Program-made: the position numbers and the translations under genes
Assembly (NCBI GenBank): GCA_001695595.3
Contig: MBPM02000027.1
Coordinates: forward strand, 744,001 to 808,000
Source of the DNA: Plasmopara viticola
Lineage: Eukaryota; Oomycota; Peronosporomycetes; Peronosporales; Peronosporaceae
Length of the DNA: 64,000 nt
Reading direction: 5' to 3'
Notes under the pieces: model-generated
Database searches by the model: none
Told to the model about the DNA's origin: nothing
The model's input: the letters and a program-made list of their open reading frames with translations, nothing else
Shown: positions 1 to 12,576 of the stretch, piece after piece
How positions within the stretch are numbered: position 1 is the first letter of the stretch
Layout: each line of letters starts with the position of its first letter

Positions 1-340
1 AAGACACGGGATCAATTAAGCACGGATTTGCCTGACCCACCTGAGATGAACGTCACAAAGGCGGACTTTGCTGTCATCAGTGGCGCTTGTTGGCTTAATA
101 CGATCCCGTTGCAAAGATCCAGAATCCAATGTCTTAGCCAAACATTTCTTCCAAAATAGGAGGATCACTCCTCTTCTTCTCACCTTTAAATGCGACAATA
201 GACCTAAAGCGCTCATTGGTTTGCTGCTCTTGGGTTTGCATTTGAGCTTGCATCTAGACTTAATATTGTACTTCTTGCTGAATGATAGACATCAGTGGAT
301 GCTGCATGTACAGTGTATCTTGTACCGTTGCTGCTGAAGA
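1..340 (-). pseudogene. Ty3/gypsy gag-like remnant
   Basis: Read on the minus strand, this segment has a Gln-rich stretch (repeated Met-Gln-Ala/Thr units near 200-250) followed by a lysine-rich segment and a Ser-Asp-Pro-Pro motif leading to an aromatic 'FWIF' motif. That pattern is usual for the start of the gag region in oomycete Ty3/gypsy elements. The same DNA recurs at about 6,600-6,770 on the plus strand, so it belongs to a repeat family. Stops and frame changes break it. The identification rests on pattern memory and the internal repeat, not on a search. Confidence 0.45.
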
Positions 341-944
341 AATTCAATCAGAGGGACAGAGATCCTCCAAAAGACAAAGCACTGACCCACAGACCAATTG
401 GGGGAGCTCCATATGTTTGTGCCACAAATTAAGATAGTTCCAAGGTGACTCGCTTCTCTCTACGCCACTTAGATATTTTTTGCCTTGAATTCTTGAGCTT
501 CACCAACAGGGGCTACCATTTAACACAGTCGCGAAAAAAGCTTCTTTGAAAGTCAGTTGTCGAACGAGGCTTAAAAGGCGAGCAGGGCGAAGTCGATTAA
601 GAAAAAATGTTAGTTACATCAAGCAAATCCAGAAGTAATACTTCTTGGAGAGCTCCTACAGATATTTGTTTGCTTCAGCTCAACTAATTTTTATGCCATC
701 TACTGTTAACAATCTAAAGGCATTGTTCTCCTATACTCCATCTGACTTTCTACACATCTGCATTGTATCGACCAAAAACGAAGAATTTTGACTCCGAATG
801 ACTATTTAAGACATTTAAAACTGGCTGCTTAATCTGAAAGTATGTAATTATCTATATCTGTTAATTTTATAAGTGTCACATATCTTTGGAGCAATGTAAT
901 CATTGCTGCGTAATGGCCGATAGCAGCAAACTTGCCATTGGCGA
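341..944. other. No gene seen
   Basis: AT-rich DNA with no open frame of note and no recognised repeat. It lies between a gag-like remnant and the truncated aminotransferase copy 1. No upstream, PDT or ACT sequence of that family was found here, so copy 1 is truncated at its 5' side. Confidence 0.5.
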
Positions 945-1895
945 CGCTTCCGTCCCCATGTACCAAGCACTTTCAACGATATGCTGTTCAGGATAAAAGA
1001 TCATTATTCCGAAGCCGTATTGGTCCAACTATGCAAAGATCTTTAGACTTGTGTATGCAGAACCTTTTGTACAGCATACTACGTCAATGAAAGATTATTT
1101 GATTAGCCCAATGGAGCTCAAGAAGACGTTTACACTGCACTTCGCTGCTATAGTTGTCATTATGTGTATTGCAAACAACTCATCGGGCAAGCTTTCCGGC
1201 CCTGAGCATCCATTAGCAAATTGCTGCTGAGTTGAGCAAGCCACAATCTTGTCATATCGTGGTCGTTTCTGTCCAATTTTCTTAAGCTATCACCGTATTG
1301 GATTGAGGGCGTACCGGAGCGTAATTATGTGGGGTTCGCCATACTTCCAGTCTAGCGCACGCTGGTAATTAATATACCCCCCCAAAGCACACGCCATAAC
1401 TACCCTTAGTGTGGGTCACCTGAGCGTGCTTGAATACAACACTGATCCATGCATGCTACCACAGGCGCAGACGTCGTGTCCGAACACCGTGAGCCAGGTT
1501 AAGGTATTTGAGACACTCGCATATGTGCTCAAATACATCTTGACAAGGACAAGTTTCGTATCACGGAAAAGACAATAAAACTCGAAAATTGAGCGCCGGT
1601 TTATTGTTATGTGACTAAAGTTATATCCAATATGCGCTTTGCGTAATCATGTTCAGCCTTGTACGTGTTTCTGGGTCTGTCATTATATTCGAGAGCAAAA
1701 TGAATTTCAATGGCGACAAAAGCGTGAGTTTAACAAGTATTAACGACATTTGTGCACACCTACCACAGGTCTTGTACAATGCTGTGATATCTGGCTCAGA
1801 GTTTGGCAACAAAATCGGTGTGCGCATCCGTACGCAAGCTTTATGGAAACGATCACTCACGCGATAAACGGCATGGAAGCTTTTTAATTTTTGAA
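945..1895 (+). pseudogene. Copy 1: truncated aminotransferase pseudogene
   Basis: This is a decayed relative of the aminotransferase half of the gene at 36,377-38,359, matching about 37,398 to 38,360 of it. Recognisable stretches include the SVxxYQAL segment near 950, the PYW segment near 1,010, 'RLVYAEP' near 1,045, the lysine-containing SKAHA segment near 1,380 and the C-terminal end near 1,740-1,890. Many stops and small indels break every frame, and the PDT and ACT parts are absent. It is the first of six family copies in the window and the most reduced at the 5' side. It is not expected to encode a protein. Confidence 0.8.
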
Positions 1896-3127
1896 AATAA
1901 TTTAAAGACCTTTTGATTTTGAAAACAATAAGTACATGTCCCAGAACAGTTAATCGATACCGTACATGTAAATTAATTCATCGTCACATATATTCGTCTA
2001 GCGCAATCACAATATATTTTTAAACAAGTACAGCAAAGATGCTTCTACGTATCAATGATTTTATGAGCTCACCTTTAAGCCAATTTGAGGTTATACAATT
2101 AATTTTATGGCTTATATTTGCTCTAGCAAATTCATTATCAATCTAATCACTAGCAATATCGCTTACGCACACTATCAGTATTATGAGCATGCACATGTGC
2201 AGATATTTTAAATCTAAACACATTTATTCGGAAAGCGTATACCACTTCTTAATATTACAGTTTTAACATAATAAAAGGATACAACCTTTTAACTGAGCTG
2301 TCGTGCGTATACTAGGCACGATCTCACTTTGTCTCATAGTTCGACTATTCTCGAATAGAATAACAAAATACTGGCAGCAGTCCTCACTCACATTGATATG
2401 CTGTACAAGCTTCTGGTCCTCTAAATGCCAAATCTAAACTGTTTCGACAGCTTGAAAATTTTGCTAATACTCCTTGCAAAACTTACTGCATGGATAGTGT
2501 ATCACCACGTTGCAGTAGGGATGTTGCAGATGTTTGCTTAAAGAAACACTACTTCATAATTCTGTCATTCGCTTCAAACTTAGGTAAGTACGACCCGTAA
2601 ATCGCTACCTCCCCGAACTCACGAAATAGTAACAGAAAACCAAAAAAATCATGAACTCCAAAATATTCTTAATTCTGAGGCTTTTGTCGTGCTTTACCGT
2701 AAAACACCGCGAGTCTCTTTCAAATACAAATTATCATAGTACTTTCTACTCACAAGCATCGAGTTGCTGTCATTAGACCATGCACTGGGTTTGTGTTAGC
2801 TCCTCAGTACTAAGCACAACTCTATTGTTAATATCCAAAACATTATATGACTTGTGTCACACGATGTGGTAAATCAAAAACTACTATGACACACACTGGG
2901 TCTGTGTGCCCTGGTTCCAATGTTTCCCCCGAACTCCGTGCTACCCTCTCCTTCGCTCCGCATCAAAGTTTGCTTTGCTTAAGAGTTCATACAAGTTAAA
3001 AATACTCATAGAAAATTCGTGTTTGTCTAGAATCATTGTAATGGCTTGTGTGGCTTTTACGAAGCCCCACAGCAAACTGAAAGAGCATCACACCTATTTA
3101 TTAATATACTTGGCTTTTTTGTCGTCT
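1896..3127. repeat. Downstream flank with recurring AT-rich repeat
   Basis: No gene is visible. About 2,190-2,430 is similar to 14,140-14,380 and 49,150-49,340, and in reverse to 52,540-52,720. All share a motif resembling 'cttaatatta', then a 'gctgtcgtgcgtatac'-like block, then 'ggcagcag'. The recurrence near several family copies suggests that it travelled with the duplicated segments. Its function is unknown. Confidence 0.5.
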
Positions 3128-3400
3128 TCACCTTGTACATTGTCGGTATTTAGATAAGACATAATCCCACAGACATGAAGGAAGCTCACAGTGTTCAAAT
3201 GTCGCACGACCACCAGCGAACGTACGCTTTTCCGTCGTATAACAGTTCGATTGCACATACAGCACTATCGTACCATGTGCATCGGTCACCTCCTGTACGA
3301 TGTGAACGATACCGAATCCTTCTTGTCGAGTACGACCCACTAATATGGCATCGAAGGGGGATAAGGGTTCGTGTTTTCCTTGATTAATTTTGCGCCAAGC
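3128..3400 (-). pseudogene. Unidentified coding-like fragment
   Basis: A minus-strand open stretch of about 80-90 codons, open upstream of 3,340 to about 3,390, has a composition and rhythm that look protein-like. It contains 'GFGIVHIVQEV', 'TIVLYVQSNCY' and 'AGGRATFEHCELP'. There is no ATG at its head. I do not recognise the family. It stands among AT-rich debris and is most likely an exon-like remnant of a gene or transposon. The coding call is an inference from amino acid composition only. Confidence 0.3.
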
Positions 3401-4700
3401 TCGGATGTCAATGGCTCATACAGCTAAGCCGAGTACTACCCTGCATATGCCGCTTTCACCTGGGAGACATACTGTCAAGCCCGCGCTTTACACACGCCAA
3501 TCTTACAAGCGGCCAGTGCTCTCACTGCGAGCTCCGAGTGCTTATGCCCGATGGGCTAATTTAACAGTCAACAATATTAAAAAGAGTATAGAGTTCGAGG
3601 TGCAAATGCATTTCAAGCGCTAGGGAGAAACCATCAAGAGGTCGTACTCTCATCTTGCACTTTGCAAAAGCCTCAACGAAGTCGATGTGATATTAAAGGG
3701 GTTCCATCAGTACAGGTTTGCTTGGCTGAAAGCTCGTCGCCTAATGTCGTCAGACTGTCGTCTTGCAATCCATCGCTTACAAATTCGTGCAACTTTTTTG
3801 CAGTTATCACCAAAGCCCTTAATAGAGCTGCACCCGTGGCCTCAGCATTTGAACACTAGCGAAATTACTGTAGTAGACTGATGATCATGCGTAAAGGCAT
3901 TACCGACGCCAAGATAATCTTGCTGACGTAAAATCTCAACAAGAAATTGAGTCTAATCCAGGCTACAATGTCTGCAAGAATGCACTCGACGTGATATTAT
4001 ACTTAAATAGGAGAGATGAGGTCCTAGTACCAAACGGCGCATTAAGTGCTCTTTGTCTTGATGCCGTTCACTGCAAAGTCTGTCTGAAGCAATGCAGCTC
4101 ATGGGCTGAAGAATCTCAATGCCGAAGTTCTTGACGGTCTTCGCTAAGACATGCACTAATTTTGTTTGGCCGAAATTTAGTATTGAGCGCATAGAATTGC
4201 TTTGCGACCAAGACACCTTATTTGTACCTCTAGAGGCAGAAATTGTGCCACTTCGTGATCAGAATAAACCTCTTGCGGCTCTGCTTATGTATCACTCGGT
4301 GGATTCGTCCCGCGTTAAGGTCAGGTACAAATTTATAATGTGGTCAAAATAAAGGCAGCATTTCCCCCGGGTGTGCTTAGCCTCTATCAGCGATGACCTT
4401 TAGTAATCCGATGAAGCACTGGTGTAGAGACAAGAGTGACTGAATAGGTAGGTAGTCTTTTGACATTTTTATATTTAAGTTTGCTCTAACGTTTCTTCAG
4501 CCAAAGAGGTTGGTCTTAATTACAATGACCTTTGATCGTTTTGTCTCGTACGCATCATTGCCTTAACACGATTGACGTACACGTCTTCTAGGTAGTTACG
4601 TCAAGATCGGATTTTATTAGCCCATTTTCTGATACTTCTTAGAACTCTAACGTAAAGATAGCTTTTAGATTCTACACATCACTAAGACGGAGATTGTGCG
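3401..4700. other. No gene recognised
   Basis: Several short overlapping frames (for example 3,662-3,881 and 4,119-4,352 on plus) are open, but none carries a motif I recognise. The stretch is probably decayed repeat DNA. Confidence 0.4.
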
Positions 4701-5130
4701 TCTTAACTTTTATCTCGTTTGGTGATTTATCGATACGTCCCTCAGCCTATCCGCCGGTCTCTATGACTGTTAAATCGCGAAGACGCCTCAGACTTATTGT
4801 AGTGCTGTCAAAACAACCTCATTGGCTGACGAAACAATCCTCTTTGTGCAGGACCTAACGTCCGACTCGTTAGCCATTCAAAATTATGCCGAAACGGACA
4901 CCCTATGAGGACCAGAGAGAATGAAAATGGGCAATGTCAAAGACGAAAATTTTGGTACATTTCTCAGGAGGGACTGTTGGCCCAAGTCACTGATGCAAAG
5001 AGCGAGGAACTATGTGACTGGTCAACTACCAGATTAAATGTACCGTTCTGAAAGCAGTCAATTCACTTTGGTTTGGTGTAGACGAAAAGGACCTTTGAGG
5101 TCTGACTATGTGGTCGACACATGCCATGGC
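4700..5130. repeat. Anonymous repeat family A, copy 1
   Basis: This block is visibly related to 49,680-50,110, 60,780-61,060 and 63,090-63,420. Shared landmarks are 'aagacgcctcag...cttattg', 'gtcaaa.caa.cct', 'ttagccattcaaaa' and a following 'cggacac' segment. All copies are interrupted by stops, so no protein frame can be assigned with confidence. It is probably part of an old LTR element, but no diagnostic domain is visible. Confidence 0.45.
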
Positions 5131-5599
5131 GTTGAACAGTACGCTCGTCTCTTTTATTACCAAGAGAGGTTTCCAAAAACCACTTCTCCTGGGGTTTCTA
5201 TGAGCGATATATAGGAATATACAAGCAATTATTCAGGCGCGCTACAGGAGCTATATATGCGTTTAGAACCGCACCAAATTTATACAACTCGGCGTTATCA
5301 AAACTTTGCCGCCAAAAATAGCCTGCACCAGATATGAGGACACTTTCGCCCCCCCTACACCACAAGACAATTGGATAAACTATTTGAAAAGTAGGTTGAC
5401 CTGCAAGCTATTACGACGTAAAATACAACTATCTCGAAAGAAATCTTTAGTTCTTGTCCTTTCGGAGGCAGCACCCCTCAAAGGTGTCTCGGATTTGATA
5501 TAGTGTGCTGTGAGTGTAAGTTCCCGGAAATGCATGCAATCTTTTCCTACCATATTAAACATGCGTACGAAAGACCGCAGCTTACGTACAGAGGGCTTG

Positions 5600-5780
5600 T
5601 TGCTCATGCTTTCAAACTGTAACGGCTTTACGTATGTGCTAAATCGGCTTCAACAAGTTGTATTACGCCACATAAAATTAAGTCTCGGCGCTCATGAGAG
5701 CGCTTCTATTTTACAACGCACTTGAACTCTGACTTTAGCGGTCAATGAGTGTCCAAGGAGGGTAAAAATTATCCGTTATG
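5600..5780 (+). repeat. Anonymous repeat family B, copy 1
   Basis: One frame reads 'NCNGF', then 'RLQQVVLRHIKLSLGAHES', then 'ILQRT', and this pattern recurs at 32,080-32,240 (minus) and 61,580-61,760 (plus). The shared pattern is about Asp/Asn-Cys-Asn-Gly-Phe, a Val-rich stretch, then His-Ile-Lys, Ala-His-Glu-Ser and Phe-Gln-Arg-Thr. Survival of similar peptides in three diverged copies suggests a formerly coding segment of a repeat element. The family is not identified. Confidence 0.35.
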
Positions 5781-6283
5781 AAGTGTGGTGTGGCATGAAT
5801 ACTAATGTGCGATGATTGTTAGACACAGCACCCACTGCATGCCGTGACCGGCACGGCTATATCTATACTAAGGTAAAATAGTTATACTCTAACCACTGCG
5901 CATGGAATGCAGAGATGTTCTTTCTAGCCTTCTGGCAAAATTAGAAAAAGCTTTTCACGAGCTACAACCCTTGCTGATTCATATTAATGATCACCCTCTT
6001 TTGAATAAATATTCGTGACGAGCTCCGAGTCTACTTTGCCAAAGAAACTATTCCATGTACATCTGTTGCCGTTTCAATCGGCCGTAAACCTTACATATAG
6101 TTTCTATATATAAGACCTCGATGACAAGGACAAGAACGCAGAGACAGAACCTATTGGGTGGTCCCGTGCCAATAGTTCTCAGCTGTGCTGATAAATTAAA
6201 GGTAGATCGTCAAGGTGCTGTATAGGATCTGATGCTGCATCTGTGCCAATAACTATGAATAAAGTGCCTTAACATTCAGAACT

Positions 6284-7068
6284 TTGAGATCCAGGGAGCT
6301 CTACCTCACGTACAACCAATCATACCTATGCCTCAACAAAAGAGCGAAACTAAGACGCCCATCTCTGAACCTAAACCCTCATCAACATAGCAAAATAAGC
6401 TCTCTCAAAGACAATGCAATTTCACGGCCAATGCATTTTCGCGGCCAACGTCGCATTTTAGCTCACGAGCGCCAACACCGCGAGATGTGGCAAGTGCCAA
6501 TGGTTTATCAAACCCAACCGCTCAGGCTGACGCAACTCGTCTTTAGCGACAGACTAAGAAACGCTGATAATACATCAACTTTTGTTTAACATACTCAGCA
6601 ACAACAACAGTTTCTAGCCCGGATGCAAGCTCCAATGCAAGGCCACATGCAGGGAGCTAATGGGCGCTTCGAGTATTTTTGTCGCATCAAGTGGCGTGCG
6701 GAAGAAGGAGGATCGTTCTGGCTATATAAAGAGACTTGCCAAAGATATCACGTTGAATATATTTGCACCAGAACAGTAAAACGCCAATCAGCACTACTTG
6801 ATGATAGCAGAGTCGTCAGACGGTGTGAAGGCACATTGAAGGACAAGCACAAGTCCAATCTACGCTCCAAATACGCTGCGGTTTAATGTGCTCACAACAT
6901 TTGGCGAGTTGGATAATAAGGCAATTCGTTTTCCGAGCGGGTCAATACTACGCCCATTCAGGAGCTGTTTGTACCATCAAGCTCACTTGGCCAGAACAAA
7001 GACGATTACCCAAGGATGGAGGTCGTGTCACGGAAACAATTGAGTACGGCAAATCCGTACTTTATTGA
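6284..7068 (+). pseudogene. Ty3/gypsy gag-like remnant
   Basis: Three short open stretches (6,284-6,589, 6,623-6,886 and 6,886-7,068) look like one decayed gag reading region. It has a Gln-rich run near 6,598-6,615, Met-Gln repeats near 6,623-6,655, then a charged segment. The DNA from 6,620 to about 6,770 matches the minus strand of 1-260. Frameshifts and stops separate the parts. A nearby protease or RT domain could not be identified. Confidence 0.45.
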
Positions 7069-10000
7069 TTCCGTGCCTTTGTAGCCGGCTGAGAGCTCAT
7101 GATCGTGCACAAGAGCAATGGGGGAAATTTAAACCAACTGAGCAGAGAAATGATGATATATATCTTAGACCCCGACAAACTTTGCATTATATGATCCAAA
7201 TCGCGCCTGGTAGTCGAGCTTGCTCATAATTCAGACGCCCGTTCAGAGCTTCATAGAAGTATGGACATCCTTATCGTTTCAAAGGCGCTGAGCAAATACA
7301 ATCGCCGCTTCATTGTTGCAGGAAAATAGCGAGGTGCTTTTTCGAGCCCTTTTATATTAAACAGTCACTGTTTGCTTTTTATCAACATTGAATGCTGTAA
7401 ATAATCTTTGAATAGTCAAAGTGTCTGGATTGCGTCGATTGCTGATCTAGATTTTCTACCTTTGTTAGTCATTGTTTTTGTTACCAACCAATAAATCAGT
7501 AGATTGAGGCTTCAAAATCTTAAGTAGTCTCATGTACGACGATTGATCTTGCAGCTTAAAATATGTTGTTTTTAGACTATTTAGACGGAAAGATATTATA
7601 GTGTGCTTGGAAAATCACTGCGCTGAAGCCCTCATTCGTGAGCCAAGACGATTATTGCGTAAAAGCTAGCGCGTCCAAATTATTTACGATCTCTACATTT
7701 CAATGCAAATAAGTTAAGTTACCGTAAGCTTTTTGTAACGGCTTATGGCAAAAATGCTTATGGGAATTTTTTTAAAAACTTTTTGATGAAGCTTTTCACA
7801 TAGATTTCGTATTTGAGACAAGTTTTCGTACACAAATTGGAAGCTGACTCAGCCAAAAGCTGGCTGATTGAACTAAAAGGACAAAATAAGCGAATGCACC
7901 CGCCCGACCTGATAATAAATCGCTGGAAAAAAATAAAAAGGAGCTTATTTCGCTTTGTCAAAGAGAAAAGATTAGAGTTCAATACAGCTATATAATGTAA
8001 ATTGGTAATTTAAATAAATAAGAGAGTCAATTTATTAATTCAAGTACTAATCAAATACTCGTAGCACAGAACAGTGGAGCGATTAGGAACACAGCGTTAA
8101 ATCATCACTTCACAAGTCCTGCAATAAGTTTTTAAAATCAATAGATGGCATTCAAGGATCCGGGAAGCCTTCGGGCAGATTTCATCGTCGACGATGCAAC
8201 GCATCTAGCGTCTCATGTCAGAAGTCCTCAATGAACATATTGACCTCAGTATTTCGAGTGTCTTGTGAGTCCTGAAAATTAATAAGACCCGTTTAAAGTA
8301 TATCCTCACACTCCACCTTGCTGATAAGGGTAGTATGGATGGAATTTCGGTTACTGACGTGTCCAGCGCCACCGCCGTACGTGCCATTAAGCGAAGGCGC
8401 CGAGTATCCATAAGTCTGAGGAGTAAAGCGTACGATCAGTTCTAAAAAAATCAATGTAAATAGGAGCAACTCGTGTTAACAGATTGAAGGGCTTGCGATG
8501 AGTTGCACAGCGGTCGTTTAGATAAAAGCGCTTGATTGACATGACGAATGTTTTTTACGCGCTCTTGCACGACTTGTTAGAGGTGGGTTACCTCCGACTC
8601 CCTTAGGGAGAGAATTATCCTTTTAGCTCGCAAAAGCAAAGAAACTTGTCAATGCGATTGAGTTTTAGGTAACAGCACCCGAAATGAACACTCAAGCTTA
8701 GACTATGCAGCTTAATTAATCTTGGTGGTGGCATTGCTATGTTACCCAATACATTCTCTAGTACGTTATTGCCTCTTGGTTTGTCACGACGACGAGTGAA
8801 ATCTTCGAGCGGTAATCGGTGCGATATTAACATTACGCGCATAGATGCCGCAAGCTTGCATAATACTCTTCACTTTCTACAGATACTTCGCAACGATTCG
8901 TGGCAAACCATCGTGGTGTGCGAATCAGGAAAGTGTACTGCACGACGCCATTCGAATAGTTCCGTTCTGTGTTTGACTCGGGACGTTGATGTTCGTCTGT
9001 GCCGGCTGGCGTGTAAGCCATGAAACGTATCGTCTAATGACTTCGCTCGCATTAAAAAACCGAGGGCTGTCGTCTTTGACGTCGCGCTTTCCGCCCCGAA
9101 CCTCTCTTTTGGTGACGTCATCAACACAATAATCTAAGATTCATAGACTTCTCTGTTTTTTTTTTCAGTGAGCTATTTAAATGACCACTGAATTTCACGT
9201 CAATTTGGTAGTAATGTTGGGTGTTGGGGGTGTTCCAACAGCGTTGTCATTAATCAAAGGTTGTTAAAGCGCAGGAAAATCAATGAGGAGCTGCACCCAG
9301 CTCTTACCACCCAAAGTCCAAGAATGTAGATGGACCACCGGGCGAACGAGAGCGGACACGGCGCGACAAGAGAAATGCTCTTTCAAAGCTTTTGCTTGTC
9401 ATAGATGCTCCGGTAAACCAACTTTCAATTGCTCGCCGCTCATGGGCTTTCGTGATAGTGTAGGGTACCCTTGGCATAGCCTATGAATATTCTACCTTTG
9501 TTGCGAGTGCAGCCTTTGCTTTGGGTGTGGCCTTGAGCAAAAATGCTATCTTGATGCAGAGTGTCCTTTAAAGATCAAATTGTGTGTACGTGCACAACTA
9601 GCACACCGGTAGAAATGAGAATGTCAGATAGCACAATAGTTGCGAGACTAGCATTATAAGCTTAGTGACTTGTCTGTACATTTAGCTGCCGCACCATGCG
9701 AAATTTTTCAGCTTTGTCGACACTTTGGAACTGCTGATCAGCGTTTGTGTTTTATGTAAACCTAGATAGATATTGGAACCTCAAGTACGTGCTCTGTCAG
9801 AAAAGCAAGCAGATTCTTTCTGCTTGCTTCAGCAACGGTGCTAATTCGCATTTTAATATAGATGACGTATTTCAGATTTTAAGGGAAAAGCATGACAAGA
9901 CATTGCGCGCAAAACACATCTTGCAACAAGAACATTAATCAGTTAACGTGTGGCGGAGGAAGCAAATACTCCTTTTCTTCTTTCATCAGATCGTTTTGCC

Positions 10001-10280
10001 TTTCTATAGGAAATAATTCACAAAATTTATGTAAAGGTACGAACTTATGTCAAATCTAAAATTCAATTACGTTGCTTTCAGAATTTTTCAGCGTGGCTTA
10101 AGTCCGACTTTGCTAATGCTTTAGCAGCGCTGATTGCACTGGCTATATTCAGACTACAAGTGAAAGTATTTACACGATACGCCAAAATATGCGTATTTCG
10201 ATATGACAATCACATGTGTGAGAGAGCAAAAATATTCTCACGCATTATTTTTTTCATGAGCTCAATTATTAGCACATTAA
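7069..10280. other. Gene-free, decayed DNA with a possible zinc-knuckle trace
   Basis: Mostly short unconvincing frames. Around 9,400-9,440 and 9,490-9,570 (plus), cysteine-spaced stretches 'CHRC...NC' and 'CFGCG...C' resemble degenerate CCHC zinc knuckles from gag proteins. The frames at 7,813-7,995 and 8,205-9,127 show no motif I can name. I see no complete gene here. Confidence 0.35.
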
Positions 10281-10284
10281 GTCT

Positions 10285-11150
10285 TTATTAAGCAGGGTTG
10301 GGCGGCAGCGATGGTCTTACCCTGCAAAACTTTTCAACAGCTCGTGCTTTATTACTAAAAGTATTTCAAGATCAGAAATATTTGTGCACGTCAAAGTACA
10401 AAATTTGGTCTCGTGCTGTCAAACCTCCCTAAACTTGAAGCCAGACCTATTTGTTTTTAAAGTCGAACGTGTCTTGTTTTTCATTTTTTAAGGAAAAGTC
10501 AATTCATTTTGACTGAGCACAAGCTTTTGCTAAGGCGGAAAGTCTCTTGACGTATTAAGATTCGAATCGGTGTGTCATAGTCGCGCATGTAGCTAGCAAA
10601 TCACCGCTGCTAGTTTTTTAAAGACATCTCAAATTTCTCCGGGGCTTTTTTTCTATCGTTTCTATCAGCCACAAACCCATCACAAAGACAGTTTTCTTTT
10701 ATAAGTGTGCCTTGCACCTACTGGTGACCGATGTTGTTTTGACTTTAGGTAAACGGATTTTAGCAGTGGCTCTTCAAGGCCCTTGAATCAGGCGAAGGTC
10801 CGTTCACTTTGTTTCCTCCGGGACAGGCACGAATCATGTGTCCTTAACTGCCACAGCCATAGCGGCACACTAAAGACTATTGGGACTGGACCGGTCAGCG
10901 TACTTATCTTTGCTTGGTTTTTCAGGACGAGATGTGCCCATGCAAGGCATTCGGATCATCTTGCCATTGTTGCTGAATGTATTCTAGCAGATTGCATGCG
11001 ATACGGGCCTTCTTTGATGTCGTTCATGAGCACATCCATCATGACATATTTAAGCTAAGGAGCAGTGGCCAGTATTGGAGGCCACCAACTCCCTGAATGC
11101 ATGTATATAATCATAAAGCTTGCACCTACTTTTCCAAGGCAAGAAGCTCT
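10285..11150 (-). pseudogene. Gypsy gag-like remnant, copy 1
   Basis: On the minus strand near 11,060 a frame contains 'LMNDIKEGP', followed by an alternating segment with 'HSATM', resembling the C-terminal part of Ty3/gypsy capsid (typically 'GLREGP...EEAI'). Further on, near 10,800-10,850, a 'CGS.GHMIRACPGG'-like stretch resembles a CCHC knuckle. Related DNA in the same orientation lies at 29,200-29,830 and 34,080-34,900. All copies are full of stops. The gag reading is an inference from these short motifs. Confidence 0.5.
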
Positions 11151-11799
11151 AAGCACTTACGGAACTAAAAGCTCAGCGGAAGTAAAGTTGTTCTCGGCTG
11201 TGATTTATGAGCTTTCAGGACACAAAAGCTCTGTGATATGCTTATACCGGTGCGATCCAGCTTTTGGCTCGGTATTTCTTTTAATAGAGTGCGAATATTT
11301 TTCACACCTGCTCATGCGTGATCAAGGCCTCCATAGTGATTATCTCCAACTTCTTGCTCCAGAACAAAAATTTCGAATTTTCTCCCTTGTAAGCTGAAAT
11401 CCGTAAGCTTTACATCTCATAGTAGCCGATGTCTTCGGGAGTAAAATTTTAAAGCTTCAAAGCAAAGACTTTTGTTAGGCTCATATGCCAAATGAATTAA
11501 TAGCTACTCGGCATAAATTTTTTTATGTACCGAGTATGTACCAGCCTTATTGATCTTATGAAAGCCGGCAAGTCATTTTTGTAGTCGTCCGGCACATGCA
11601 AAATGACCTACCTCTAAGTCACACAGTCTACACGCGTAGGCGCGAATTTCAATGCAAATTTCACCAGGTATGATATGATTATGCATTTTCTTGCACAAAG
11701 AAGGCGTCTAGAAATTTACACGATCTATCAGTAAGCAGCTATCTACATATCTCAATTTCGAAGGGCTCGAAATGTATATAAGATTGTAATATTTAATTT

Positions 11800-12560
11800 G
11801 GGTCTACCAATTCTTTGGCTTGCAGGACTTGTTATATCCTTGCGGCATGGACATTGACTGGTTGACCGTGTGGTATGGCCCCTTTAATTTGATGTGCTTG
11901 GTGCAGAGGCACAATAACCGCAAGTAGTGGCACCGATGCGGCAGCATGTGCCATATTGTAACTTGATGATCTTTCTTTGACTCATCAGCACAGCTGAGAG
12001 CCATTAGCACTAGACTGTAATATATTGTGTCTATACAATCATATTATTACATTGACATCAGATATTAAAAATCGACACATCAACGCTACTTTTACGTCAT
12101 TGAAAGATGAATGTGGAATACTTTCGTTCGCCAACGCACGCTCCAAGCTCTCTTTTTTAAAGAGAATTATTCTGACGATTTACTGTATTGAAAGGCAATG
12201 CTTCCTAGGAAATATATTTTTATCCTATAGATATACGTCAACAATGTGTATTTAATTAAAATCACTAAGCAATAGAATAATAGCTGCTTTCTTATTCGGG
12301 AATGAAAGTCACAAAATCAATGCATCGGCAGTGATACCCACTTCCTGGGTTTCTTGCCAACTAACTAGAAAGCGTGAATTCGCTCTCCACGTGCAGTGAC
12401 AAGGTCTTGACCACTCTTTTAAACATGATCTTCAGCCATTCGGACATGATCACGTATTATTCGCTAGAACCATAAGTGCTGACACTACGAGTGAATTTAC
12501 TCCACAGGAGTCTGAATAGGACAGCAAAAAAGCTTGTGCACCATTAGACAATCTCTTGGC
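11800..12560. repeat. Repeat block shared with 31,330-32,100
   Basis: The stretch shares ordered landmarks with 31,330-32,100: 'gactggttgacc', 'tgtgcttggtg', 'cgatgcggcag', then 'cttgccaa', 'agaaagcgt' and 'ttcgctctc'. With the gag-like remnants just to the left of each block, this indicates a duplication of about 2.3-2.9 kb (10.3-12.56 kb against 29.2-32.1 kb). No protein is assigned. Confidence 0.5.
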
Positions 12561-12576
12561 ATTAGAGTACAATATA

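Noticed and set aside
6479..6600. Effector-type RxLR motifs in short frames
   Set aside because: Isolated Arg-x-Leu-Arg strings occur in several short frames, but none follows a signal peptide in an adequate open frame.
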